A DNA stretch of 64,000 nt from JAZKFT01 sp965246935 (GTDB taxonomy: Bacteria > Bacteroidota > Bacteroidia > Chitinophagales > Chitinophagaceae), in contig CBDFGC010000019.1 in assembly GCA_965246935.1 (NCBI GenBank), positions 434,001-498,000 of the forward strand. Reading direction: 5' to 3'. The notes under the pieces were generated by a model that saw nothing but the letters and a program-made list of their open reading frames with translations, was not told the origin of the DNA and ran no database searches. Every line of letters begins with the position of its first letter. Within the stretch, counting starts at the first letter, position 1. Positions 36,272 through 45,479 of this stretch are shown one piece after another. The translations under genes and the position numbers were made by a program.

Positions 36272-36462
36272 AAATCATCTACATTTATTTTGATTCCTTT
36301 CCCATCCTTAATATCCTGAGAGCCTTGCAAAATTTGCTCTACAAATTCAGGATTGTAAGAACTTTCATCTTTTGTTATTTTAAAAGGAATTTCCAACGCC
36401 TCAAAAAAAGCCTTGATTGCTTTTTCCTGTTTCCTGTTGATGGGATATGCGGTAACAGTCAC
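36262..36462 (-). CDS. YefM/RelB-like antitoxin
   Basis: 66-aa short antitoxin with the segment IPFKITKDESSYNPEFVEQI and an acidic C-terminus GKGIKINVDDLWK, the typical toxin-binding tail of small Bacteroidota YoeB antitoxins. It overlaps the start of the toxin gene by 10 bases, as expected for a co-translated pair. It is intact although the toxin has a nonsense codon, so it is now an orphan antitoxin, and would be expected to survive toxin loss. Confidence 0.75.
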   Translation of the reverse strand: MTVTAYPINRKQEKAIKAFFEALEIPFKITKDESSYNPEFVEQILQGSQDIKDGKGIKINVDDLWK

Positions 36463-36521
36463 GTTAAATATTTTTAGTATAAAGAATGATAATATTAAAT
36501 TATGTTTTATAAAATTAGATT

Positions 36522-38106
36522 TTACAAATTATCAATTGGTATCATCTCCCCTAACAACGTTGCTTTTGTACTACTTGTCACCTGCACCTGCACATAATCC
36601 CCTTTCGTAAATGCATAATCAGCTTTCGGAAAGATAATTACCTTGTTCTGTGAATTCCTACCCATCCAGTCCCGGTTACTTTTTTTACTGTCGCCTTCTA
36701 TCAGCACCGTAAATGTTTTGCCAATATCCTGTTTGTTGCTTTCTGAGCTCAGTTGGTGCTGCAGGTCAACAATTTCCTGTAACCTTCTTTTTTTAGTGGC
36801 CAATGGTACATCATCTGCATACCGACGGGCAGCTAACGTGCCGGGCCGTTCGCTATAGAAATACATATAGCTCAAATCGTACCGGCTATATTCCATCAGG
36901 CTTAATGTATCCTGGTGATCTTGTTCCGTTTCAGTACAAAACCCCGCAATTACATCGCTGCTAATGCCGCAATCCGGAATAATCCGGCGGATGCGGGCCA
37001 CCTTTGCCATATACCACTCCCGGCTATACGTACGGTTCATGAGTTGCAGCACCCGGCTGCTGCCGCTTTGCACGGGTAAATGAATGTATTTGCAAATGTT
37101 ATTATACCGGGCTATGGTATGCAGTACCTCATCGGTAATATCTTTTGGATGTGATGTGCTAAAACGAACCCGCAGCAAGCGGAGAAATCTGAGCCACTTT
37201 TTCGAGTAGCAAAGCGAAAGTGACAGCCCCAGCCCCCTCCAAACCTCCCCCAACGGGGGAGACTTTAAAACCGTGGTTCTTTAAGTTTTGTTTATTACTA
37301 TTCTGACGATCTTCTACTCGATCCTCTACTCGATCCTCTAGGTTTCCTCCCCCGTTGGGGGAAATAGAGGGGGCTTGGTAATAACTATCCACATTCTGGC
37401 CCAATAAAGTAACTTCCTTATAACCCTTTTCAAATAAATCCCTGCATTCGGCTACGATGCTTTCGGCATCCCGGCTCCGCTCCCGGCCACGTGTGAATGG
37501 TACTACACAAAAGCTGCACATATTATTACAGCCCCGCATAATACTCACAAAAGCACTGATACCATTGCTGTTGAGGCGTACCGGAGAAATGTCGGCATAG
37601 GTTTCGTCCCGGCTGAGCAAAACATTGACGGCTTTCTGGCCGGTTTCTGCTTCCTTCACAAGGGCTGGCAGGCTTCGGTAGGAATCGGGCCCTACTACCA
37701 GGTCCACTAACTTTTCTTCTTCCAGGAATTTGGATTTCAACCGCTCGGCCATGCAACCCAATACGCCTACCAACGTTCCGGGCCTGGCATCTTTTATTTT
37801 TCGGAATTCCGTTAGCCGCTTGCGTACGGTTTGTTCGGCTTTTTCGCGGATGCTACAGGTGTTCACCAAAATCAGGTCAGCCAGTTCTACATTCCGGGTA
37901 GCACCAAAACCGTTGTTATTCAGAATGGAAGCTACCACCTCACTGTCAGCAAAATTCATAGCGCAGCCGTAGCTTTCAATGTAAAAATACTTTTGGTAAA
38001 CGGCTTCATCAAAAGTAAAGGGTGCAAACGCTTCGCCCTGCCGTATCTCTTCGTGCTGCTTGTGGGTTGCGGTTGCCGCCGGAAAAAAATCTGATACCTC
38101 AACCAT
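36522..38106 (-). CDS. miaB: tRNA 2-methylthioadenosine synthase MiaB, with insertion and frameshift
   Basis: Radical-SAM methylthiotransferase modifying A37 of tRNAs. N-terminal domain with YIESYGCAMNFADSEVVASI; radical-SAM cluster GCNNMCSFCVVPFTRGRERS; RVRFSTSHPKDITDEVL; TRAM domain at the end (GKTFTVLIEGD, then YVQVQVTSS). Two oddities. First, after VTLLGQNVDSYY an in-frame palindromic element adds about 55 residues (SPNGGGNLEDRVEDRVEDRQ and on). Second, near 37170-37182 one extra base splits the gene into two ORFs (38106-37159 and 37253-36522). Removing it restores a 527-aa chain; MiaB is normally about 450-480. It heads the conserved miaB-secG block. Confidence 0.9.
37228..37377 (-). repeat. 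palindromic element inserted in frame within miaB
   Basis: About 150 bases bounded by inverted arms that read AGCCCCCTC...CCCCCAACGGGGGAG on both ends. Each arm contains its own small palindrome CCCCCAACGGGGG. Between the arms is a short tandem repeat (CGATCCTCTACT-like, encoding EDRV-EDRV-EDRQ). The element is a multiple of three long with no stop in the miaB frame. Similar palindromic elements are scattered in intergenic regions of many Bacteroidota (from memory); here one lies inside a gene. Confidence 0.75.
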
Positions 38107-38464
38107 ACTGCTCCAAAAATTTTTGAAGCGGTAAAGATAGGAATAGAAAACAGAGAGATTAGTAGGCAGTCAGCAGTTAGCAGGAATACAAAAAAGAAGT
38201 CAGCAGTCATACAAAGAAGTCAGATATCAGTAAATGGAGGAATAGGTCAGTCTCATTTTGTGATTTTGATGATAAGGCAATTTTCACATAAGAGGTAATG
38301 TTGAAGATGTATTGTAATTTTTCTATAGCCCTAACTGAATTTCAAAACTAATAAGCTCATGGTTAGTGTTTTCTATTTAATTACATGCGTGAAACCGATA
38401 CTTAACCTTAAAGTAGGTTAATGCAACATCCTCTTTTGAACAGCACCTCTTATTTTTGGGCGGT
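38107..38464. repeat. intergenic region with AGTCAGCAGT repeats
   Basis: Upstream region shared by the divergent miaB and barrel-receptor genes. Around 38160-38230 the phrase AAGTCAGCAGT or GGCAGTCAGCAGT recurs several times (interspersed repeat debris). The rest shows nothing recognisable; promoters for both genes must lie here. Confidence 0.5.
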
Positions 38465-40900
38465 ATGGTAAAAAAGTTGTCCTGGATTTGCACGGCCTTA
38501 TTTATTTGTACGGCAGCCTTTGCTCAAAAAAGCCCCGGCCTGCTTACCGGTATTGTACTGGACGCTGCAAAAGGTACACCCGCTGATGGCGCCTCTGTTC
38601 AGCTTTATTCTTCACGGGATTCAGCATTTAGCCGCAGGCAACTAACCGATACTAAAGGAAATTTCACCATCGAAAACCTGCCTTTTGGTATATACCGGCT
38701 TCACATTAGCTATACCGGCTACGGTAAATTTGTGCTGGATAGCATTCATATACGGGCGGAACGATTTGATTTTGACCTGGGCGACCTGAAATTACAGAAG
38801 AGTGAAACGGAACTGAGCAGCGTAGTAGTGTATGCCGAAAAGCCACTCATTGAAAATAAGGATGGCAAAGTAGTGTACAATGTTTCTGAATCGGCGCTGA
38901 GTGCCGGCAGTAATACCTCGGAACTGCTAAAAAATATGCCGCTCATTAGCAACGACCCCAATGGCCGGCTTTTACTAAAAGGAAAAGAACCTAAAATATT
39001 GATTGATGATAAGCCGGTTGACCTTACTGCCCAGCAACTAACCGAACTGTTGGAAAGTCTGCCGGGTGGCAGCATTGAACGGATAGAATTAATGACTACG
39101 CCACCCCCGCAATATGCAACTGAGCAAGGTGGCGTTATTAATATTGTAACCCGCAAAGGCCGTATTGGGTGGATTGGCCGGGCTACTGCATCTGCAGGCA
39201 GCAGGGGAGAGGGCACTGCTACGGTAAACCTTACTTACCGCAACAAAAAAGTAATGGTGGGTATTATAGCCGGCGCCGGGGCAAGTGTTTTAAATGGGAA
39301 TAGCTACTCAAGAAGACAGAATATCTACACCGACTCAACGAATTATTTTAATACGGATGCTGTTTATAAAAATAAGAACCTCCGGCCTAACCTGCGCCTG
39401 CAACTGGATTATGAAGCCAGTAAAAAAGTACAATGGAGCTTTGTAGCCCAGGCAAACAGCAGTTATGCCGATAACACCAGCACAACGGAATATACCAATC
39501 TTGACCGCTTCGAAAAAATATACAGGCTTAGCAACCGTACCAACCGCACCCATTCCGATAATATTTCTTTGAACCTACAGCCTTCATTGACATACCGGGG
39601 CACCAAACCCGGAGAGGTATTACGAATAATTGGCAGCTATGCATATGGCAATACCGATAATAGCCGCCGTTTTTTTCAGCAATTCTTACAACCTGATGCC
39701 ACCCCCACGGGTGCTGATTCGACCCAGGATCAGCTTACTGATAATACTTCGTACAATACATCGCTCCGAATTAATTACGATGTACCCCTGGCAATTAAAA
39801 ATTTAAGTTTTTCAACCGGCACCACCTGGAATAATAACAGTAACCAGAATGTACTGAATACTTTTTTCTTACGAAAGCCGGATAACCTTTTTGTAAAGAA
39901 CGACCGGCTAAGCAGTGATTTTAATTTTACCCAGAATATTTATACGGTACGAACCGGACTTTTCTTCCGGGTACCAAAGCGGTGGCAGATGAATGCGAAC
40001 CTACAGGCCGAAAAAACGAATTTTTATTTTTCTTATAAAGACAGTAACAGCAGGCAGGGAAATGATTACTGGAACATCATGCCATCGGTTACCATCCGCA
40101 GGGATATAACCGACCGTACCAATATCAGCGGCGTGTATCGTAAAAGTGTGCGCCGGCCCGGCATCTGGGAACTAAACCCGGCCATTGATTACGGTGATCC
40201 TTATAATCTGCGTTTTGGCAACCCGTACCTGGAGCCTTCTTTAGCACATAATTTCGACCTGAATTTTAGCACCAGTAAAGGCAAATGGTACCTCAACAGT
40301 TCAATCGGTTACAATATTGTTGACAATATTTTCAACACCATCCGCACCCTGCAGCCCGATGGTAAAACGTTTGTAACCTGGCAAAATATTGCAGGCCGCA
40401 AAGAGTATGAAGCAAGCTTGTTCGGCGGGTATACTTTTTCCGCTGCATTCCGCGTAAATGCAAGTGCCGGATTTTCTCAAAACCGGTATGATACGGTCTT
40501 AAAACGATTGTATAAATACCGGGATGGCAACACCTTTTATACGGCACTGAACTATAATATTATTTTCTCCAAAGTATTTACCATGGATGGTAATTTCCGC
40601 TTTAACTCATATGCCGACCCGCAGGGCCGCAGTAAAAGCAATATTGGAATGAACCTGGGGGCGCAGCACCGGTTTTTGAACCGCCGCCTTATTATTAGCA
40701 TTAACCTTACCGATCCGTTTACCCGCCAAATAGTAACGACCTATACGTATGGCAGCAATTTTGCGCTGGAAAGTTACAACTCGGCCCGTACCCGTAATTA
40801 CCGGGTTACGGTAGCCTGGCAGCTAAACAATACAACGCCTAAAAAGCCAGCCGGAAAAAAGATTAGTACAAGTGAGTTGAAGAAGATAATGGGGAAATAG
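38465..40900 (+). CDS. TonB-receptor-like outer-membrane beta-barrel protein
   Basis: 811 aa from the ATG at 38465 (MVKKLSWICTALFICTAAFA, a clear signal peptide); a TTG nine bases upstream is less likely. A carboxypeptidase-like regulatory domain covers about 25-105 (TGIVLDAAKGTPADGASVQL). A plug-like region follows (LLKNMPLISNDPNGRLLLKG; GSIERIELMTTPPPQYATEQ; GGVINIVTRKGR), then the long barrel of the OMP_b-brl_3 family, with YRKSVRRPGIWELNPAIDYG typical of this class. No sigma/anti-sigma or SusD partner is near. The C-terminus is a basic tail KPAGKKISTSELKKIMGK rather than a final aromatic strand, a feature of this family. The substrate is unknown. Confidence 0.9.
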   Translation: MVKKLSWICTALFICTAAFAQKSPGLLTGIVLDAAKGTPADGASVQLYSSRDSAFSRRQLTDTKGNFTIENLPFGIYRLHISYTGYGKFVLDSIHIRAERFDFDLGDLKLQKSETELSSVVVYAEKPLIENKDGKVVYNVSESALSAGSNTSELLKNMPLISNDPNGRLLLKGKEPKILIDDKPVDLTAQQLTELLESLPGGSIERIELMTTPPPQYATEQGGVINIVTRKGRIGWIGRATASAGSRGEGTATVNLTYRNKKVMVGIIAGAGASVLNGNSYSRRQNIYTDSTNYFNTDAVYKNKNLRPNLRLQLDYEASKKVQWSFVAQANSSYADNTSTTEYTNLDRFEKIYRLSNRTNRTHSDNISLNLQPSLTYRGTKPGEVLRIIGSYAYGNTDNSRRFFQQFLQPDATPTGADSTQDQLTDNTSYNTSLRINYDVPLAIKNLSFSTGTTWNNNSNQNVLNTFFLRKPDNLFVKNDRLSSDFNFTQNIYTVRTGLFFRVPKRWQMNANLQAEKTNFYFSYKDSNSRQGNDYWNIMPSVTIRRDITDRTNISGVYRKSVRRPGIWELNPAIDYGDPYNLRFGNPYLEPSLAHNFDLNFSTSKGKWYLNSSIGYNIVDNIFNTIRTLQPDGKTFVTWQNIAGRKEYEASLFGGYTFSAAFRVNASAGFSQNRYDTVLKRLYKYRDGNTFYTALNYNIIFSKVFTMDGNFRFNSYADPQGRSKSNIGMNLGAQHRFLNRRLIISINLTDPFTRQIVTTYTYGSNFALESYNSARTRNYRVTVAWQLNNTTPKKPAGKKISTSELKKIMGK

Positions 40901-40901
40901 G

Positions 40902-40960
40902 AGGCCGGCATCGCTTATAACCATTCTTCAATTATTAGAGACTTCGGGCGATGCCGGCCT
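40902..40960 (+). terminator. hairpin terminator after barrel receptor
   Basis: Long stem AGGCCGGCATCGC (40902-40914) with GCGATGCCGGCCT (40948-40960) followed by TTTG. A partial copy of the arm, GACCGGCATCGCTGATAGC, recurs about 75 bases on, so it may also be a repeat element. Confidence 0.6.
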
Positions 40961-41262
40961 TTGAATCACAAACTTAAAGTTGCTTACCAGCTAACTGAAG
41001 AATTTACAAATTAATATCAGGTTCAATAAAATGACCGGCATCGCTGATAGCAGGGAGATTACCACTGCTTATCATCATTTGGTTAATGGCAACTTGGTAG
41101 CGTGTAGCTTATTTTTAAATCCATTTTTTACCGCTAAATAAACAGCAGCACAAATTTAATATTTACATAATAGTCAATTCTTTTTTAGGAGTAGGAGATT
41201 GTTGTTATTACATCTCTTAATCATTTTTCCAAACAAAACTTTTCACCGGAAAAAACTTCTAC
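40961..41262. other. intergenic, no gene
   Basis: AT-rich leader of the lamin-tail protein gene. Apart from the partial repeat of the preceding hairpin arm near 41033 nothing was recognised. Confidence 0.5.
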
Positions 41263-44200
41263 ATGAATTATACTATTACACATCCTTCCATTTTTAAAAA
41301 ATTTAATTCTGCAACGTCTGGCAGGTGGCAGGTTGATATCCTTCACCTTTTTCCTAAACGATTATTGCAGTTGTTCATACTAATTGTTTTAACAGGTTTC
41401 TATGGAAAAACGTCTGCCCAGGTTACCCAGGTTAATCTCGCAAATTATGTACGCATCGGGCGTTACGATTTGCCGGAGCCTACCCGTACCACTGCGCCTC
41501 CCAACAGTTTACTGGCACAGGAAGTTTCGGCCGTAACTTATAACTGGGATACGCAAACCCTGTTTGTTGTTGGCGATGGCAGCACATCTATTGTGCAGGT
41601 AACTACCACTGGCCAATTAATAAACTCCATGACGCTGGCTCCCGGCTCCAGCCCGCAGGGCACCGACTTTTACGATACCGAAGGGCTTACATATATTGGC
41701 AACGGCCAGTTTGTGCTGAGTGAAGAGCGTGACAGGCAGGCCGTTTTATTTACGTATGTGGCCGGTACTACTCTTACCCGCAGCGCAACACAAACGGTAA
41801 AGTTAGGCACTACAGTAGGCAATATTGGTAATGAGGGCATCTCTTACGACCCCATGACCAGCGGTTATGTTGTAGTAAAAGAAACACAGCCACAGGGTGT
41901 TTTTCAAACCGGTATTAATTTTAATACAGGTACAGCCACCAACGGCTCGCCAACAACCGTGAACCCAACGAATCTGTTTGATCCGGCACTGACTAATTTG
42001 CTGGATTTTGCCGATGTTTTTGCCTTGTCCAATTTGCCGTCACTTACTGCTCAATCAGACTACAGCCACCTGTTAATTCTCAGTCAGGAGTCGGGCAAGA
42101 TCATAAACATAGATCGTTCGGGAAATATTTTCAGTTCACTAACCATCGTTTCCGATCCCGGAAATCCGTTATCTGTTCCAGACCAGCAACATGAGGGCCT
42201 AACCATGGACCGGAATGGTGTGTTGTATGTGGTAAGCGAAAACGGTGGCGGCGATTTTGACCATCCGCAACTGTGGGTGTATGCTCCGTCAACCGGTGTC
42301 AACCAGCCGCCCACGGCAGTAACACTCAGTAATACCGTTACTTCTATCCTGGAAAACACCAGTAGTGGATCGCCCATAAAAGTTGCTGATATTTTAGTAA
42401 CCGATGATGGAATCGGAACCAACAACCTTTCATTGAGCGGAGCAGATGCAAGCTTTTTTCAGATTACCGGTACCGCATTATATATTAAAGCAGGAACCGT
42501 TCTGGATTATGAAACCAAAACCAGCTATACACTCACGGTGAATGTAGATGACCCAACAGTGGGTACTACACCGGATGCAACCACGCCTTATACCCTGACG
42601 GTAATAGATGTTGTGAATGAAACATCTGTTACTTCTCCGATTATCATTTCGGAAGTGGCGCCCTGGTCAAGCAGTAATAGCCCCTTTGGCGCTGATTGGT
42701 TTGAAGTAACCAATACCAGTAGCAGTGCTATCAACATCACCGGGTGGAAATTTGACGATAATTCAAATGCTTTTGCTTCCTCGGTCGCCCTAAATGGTAT
42801 TACCAGTATTGCACCTGGCGAATCCGTTATTTTTCTGGAAACTGCTACCCCTACTGCTACCATCCCATCATTTAAAAGTACCTGGTTTGGAGCGAACCCG
42901 CCTGCCTCCCTACAGATTGGAAGCTATACAGGTAGCGGCGTAGGATTAAGCACCGCCGGTGATGCGGTAAACCTGTTTGATGCAAGCGGTATCCTTCAGG
43001 CAAATGTCGTTTTTGGAAGCTCTCCGGCAGGGCCCAAGTTCCCCACGTTTAATAATGCGGCAGGTCTTAATAGTACAACTATCTCTCAATTAAGTGTAAA
43101 GGGGGTAAATGGTGCTTTTGCTGCTGTAAGCGATACGATGGAAATAGGCTCACCCGGAACCATTGGCAAACTCTTTATTTCGGAAGTGGCGCCCTGGTCA
43201 AGCAGTAACAGCCCGTTTGGTGCCGATTGGTTCGAGGTAACGAATACCCGGGCAACGGCTGTAGATATTACCGGATGGAAGATGGACGACAACTCAGGTT
43301 CGCCTGCAGCAGCAGTAGCCCTAAACGGCATTACCAGCATCCCTGCCGGCAAGTCGGTTATCTTTATCGAAACAGCTACGCCTAATACTACCATCCCGCT
43401 TTTTATCAGTACCTGGTTTGGGGCAAATCCACCGGCCGGACTTCTCATTGGCAGTTACACGGGCAGCGGTGTTGGATTGAGCACCACTACAGATGCGGTT
43501 AACCTGTATAATAATGCCAGCCTATTACAGGCCAGTGTCAGTTTTGGTGCATCACCAACGGGCCCTTACGCCAGTTTCGACAATGTGGCAGGGCTTAACA
43601 ATGCAACGATAACCCAATTGAGTGCAGCAGGTGTAAACGGTGCTTTTGCTGCGGCAAATGATGGCAACGAAATTGGTTCACCCGGCATTATATCCGCCCC
43701 ACCTGCTATATTACCAGTTACTATTACCACACTAAAGGCTACGCAAAAAACAGATGGCATACAGCTCGACTGGAGTGCATACATGGAGCAAAATATTGAC
43801 AGGTACGAAATAGAAAAGTCGGCAAATGCTGTGAATTTTAGCAATATTGGCAGCATAGTGGCAACAGGGCACGGTGTATTACTTACCCATTATATCTATA
43901 CGGACACAAAACCATTTACAAGTACAAATTATTACCGCATTAAAGTGATTGGTAAAAATGGTGACGTAAAGTTCACCAACGTGATACGGATACAGCTAAA
44001 CACAAAGAAAAGCGGGGTAGTCGTATATCCTAACCCTGTACAAGGTGATAGGTTGACGATTGAGTTAAACAATGCTGCCCAGGGAATATATATGCTGCAA
44101 CTTTATAACAGTGCCGGAAAACTGGTATTTGTAACGCAAATAGATCATCAGGGTGGTTCAGCCACACAGTCTGTTTTGCTGTCACGGACAATGCCGGCAG

Positions 44201-44265
44201 GTGTTTACTCGCTTCGGGTTGTAAATAAAGAGATGCAGTTTACCCAAACCATTATTGCCCGGTAG
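41263..44265 (+). CDS. T9SS surface protein: SdiA-regulated-like, cadherin-like and two lamin-tail domains
   Basis: 1000 aa. The N-terminus carries a late, long signal sequence (LLQLFILIVLTGFYGKTSAQ, to about 53). Residues about 60-345 form a propeller like SdiA-regulated/phytase-like proteins (VSAVTYNWDTQTLFVVGDGS; TDFYDTEGLTYIGNGQFVLS; QQHEGLTMDRNGVLYVVSE). A cadherin-like segment follows (NTSSGSPIKVADILVTDDG). Two lamin-tail domains repeat every 531 bases (APWSSSNSPFGADWFEVTN twice). A beta-rich linker with KATQKTDGIQLDWSAY precedes the T9SS type A sorting tail VVVYPNPVQGDRLTIEL ... MPAGVYSLRV. It is likely exported by T9SS and surface-attached. Binding role inferred. Confidence 0.9.
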   Translation: MNYTITHPSIFKKFNSATSGRWQVDILHLFPKRLLQLFILIVLTGFYGKTSAQVTQVNLANYVRIGRYDLPEPTRTTAPPNSLLAQEVSAVTYNWDTQTLFVVGDGSTSIVQVTTTGQLINSMTLAPGSSPQGTDFYDTEGLTYIGNGQFVLSEERDRQAVLFTYVAGTTLTRSATQTVKLGTTVGNIGNEGISYDPMTSGYVVVKETQPQGVFQTGINFNTGTATNGSPTTVNPTNLFDPALTNLLDFADVFALSNLPSLTAQSDYSHLLILSQESGKIINIDRSGNIFSSLTIVSDPGNPLSVPDQQHEGLTMDRNGVLYVVSENGGGDFDHPQLWVYAPSTGVNQPPTAVTLSNTVTSILENTSSGSPIKVADILVTDDGIGTNNLSLSGADASFFQITGTALYIKAGTVLDYETKTSYTLTVNVDDPTVGTTPDATTPYTLTVIDVVNETSVTSPIIISEVAPWSSSNSPFGADWFEVTNTSSSAINITGWKFDDNSNAFASSVALNGITSIAPGESVIFLETATPTATIPSFKSTWFGANPPASLQIGSYTGSGVGLSTAGDAVNLFDASGILQANVVFGSSPAGPKFPTFNNAAGLNSTTISQLSVKGVNGAFAAVSDTMEIGSPGTIGKLFISEVAPWSSSNSPFGADWFEVTNTRATAVDITGWKMDDNSGSPAAAVALNGITSIPAGKSVIFIETATPNTTIPLFISTWFGANPPAGLLIGSYTGSGVGLSTTTDAVNLYNNASLLQASVSFGASPTGPYASFDNVAGLNNATITQLSAAGVNGAFAAANDGNEIGSPGIISAPPAILPVTITTLKATQKTDGIQLDWSAYMEQNIDRYEIEKSANAVNFSNIGSIVATGHGVLLTHYIYTDTKPFTSTNYYRIKVIGKNGDVKFTNVIRIQLNTKKSGVVVYPNPVQGDRLTIELNNAAQGIYMLQLYNSAGKLVFVTQIDHQGGSATQSVLLSRTMPAGVYSLRVVNKEMQFTQTIIAR

Positions 44266-44306
44266 AAAGCATTATAAAAAGCCTGAACGAAACAACTAAC
44301 TTGTAT

Positions 44307-44347
44307 CTAATAGAAAAGCTGCTCACGTTGAGCAGCTTTTCTATTAG
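44307..44347 (+). terminator. strong hairpin terminator after lamin-tail gene
   Basis: 19-bp perfect stem CTAATAGAAAAGCTGCTCA (44307-44325), 3-base loop, and its complement to 44347, with an internal T run (GCTTTT). It lies about 40 bases after the stop codon. Confidence 0.8.
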
Positions 44348-44690
44348 GTAAGTACAATCACCTAAAATTCACCGGCGTACAATGTGTAAAGTTTCTTAGC
44401 AATAGATTTTTTATTTAACCATAAATCATTATTGACTTATTGTTGATTTTCAGAACAATGAAAATTAATTGTGGCTATCTTCATTGAGTTCCGGATGCTG
44501 AAATAAAACTATTAGAACCGAATAAATCTTTTAAATAATTAAAATCTGCATGTACCCAATGGTAAAATAACCGTTGGCATTCCCAAAATTTCGGTGTGGG
44601 ATCGCCGGAACATTCCTGAAAACGTGGAAGTACAAGAAAGTAATGCTGACATGTAAAATATAAGTGCTTACTACCCGCCTCCCACCATTT
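44348..44690. other. intergenic, no gene
   Basis: AT-rich stretch between the terminator and the convergent small gene. No ORF, RNA or repeat recognised. Confidence 0.5.
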
Positions 44691-45206
44691 TTACGATTCT
44701 ACCGGCCACCCAATCCTGCCGGACAGCCAGCTATCCTCTACCGGTATCAACCATTTTTCTAATAGTTCTGCTTTATTTAAAACCGTATTATTAAAGTAAA
44801 TAGTAGCTGGTTGGATAAAGCCATTTTCAGCAGCATATTTTAATTGGTTCAGCGGCACCATTTGCACTTTCCCTTTTACTGCAAAAGCAAGCATCGTACG
44901 ATCGAACATCGGTACATGAAAACATTTTTCTATTTCCTTAATCACCCTTACGGAGCTATCAGTGCTACATCCGCTTACACCCGCCTGGCTTACATCAGCA
45001 ATAATTACCACAAACTGCCCAAATAGTAAATTAGCATAGCCTTTTACGGGTTCGCCATGGCTATTCCAGGTTTCTATAAAGTTCTGTAGCAACGGTTCAA
45101 TCTGCAAAGCTTCGCCCAGGGTAAAAAGGCGGCTGGCCTGGTAAATCCATACCCGGCTGGCGGGGCTAAAATCTTCAGGGATTAGTTGTTTCCAGTTTTC
45201 AAACAT
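44691..45206 (-). CDS. conserved Bacteroidota hypothetical protein
   Basis: 171 aa from the ATG at 45206 (MFENWKQLIPEDFSPASRVW); the frame is open 5 codons further. Soluble, no signal peptide. It starts with helices ending in LFTLGEALQIEPLLQNFIET, then NSHGEPVKGYANLLFGQFVV, a strand VIIADVSQAGVSGCSTDSSV carrying two Cys, and MFDRTMLAFAVKGKVQMVPL. The pattern VSGCSTDSSVRVIKEIE and the ending KAELLEKWLIPVEDSWL are ones I recall as conserved across Bacteroidota; databases have sometimes labelled it an ABC transporter ATPase without basis, since no Walker motif is present. Function is unknown. Confidence 0.75.
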   Translation of the reverse strand: MFENWKQLIPEDFSPASRVWIYQASRLFTLGEALQIEPLLQNFIETWNSHGEPVKGYANLLFGQFVVIIADVSQAGVSGCSTDSSVRVIKEIEKCFHVPMFDRTMLAFAVKGKVQMVPLNQLKYAAENGFIQPATIYFNNTVLNKAELLEKWLIPVEDSWLSGRIGWPVES

Positions 45207-45303
45207 TGGACAAAAATACAAGAAGTCTACAGTTGTGAGTCAACAGCCGGCAGCAAAATACTGGAATAACTTACTCAACATTTATCAGCAATTTATTAAT
45301 GTG

Positions 45304-45370
45304 AAAGTTGCCAACTTTTTTAAAGTTGGCAACTTCATTGCCTGTGTTTTAGACGCCAGCATGGCGTCTC
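45304..45370. repeat. two adjacent intergenic hairpin repeats
   Basis: First hairpin: AGTTGCCAACT (45306-45316) with AGTTGGCAACT (45324-45334). Second: AGACGCCA (45351-45358) with TGGCGTCT (45362-45369). Both motifs are familiar as interspersed intergenic repeats of Bacteroidota. No coding content. Confidence 0.6.
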
Positions 45371-45479
45371 TACAAAATTGTATTATCCCATTTCAAGACA
45401 GTATCCCTGTAAAAAAACTGCCCGCTTTGCAGCAGGCAGCCTTCAATCAAACAAACCTATATTCTAAACCCTCAACATC

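Noticed and set aside
37300..37350. CRISPR-like short tandem repeat (CGATCCTCTACT)
   Set aside because: Only about three 12-base units without spacers, lying inside the palindromic element in miaB.
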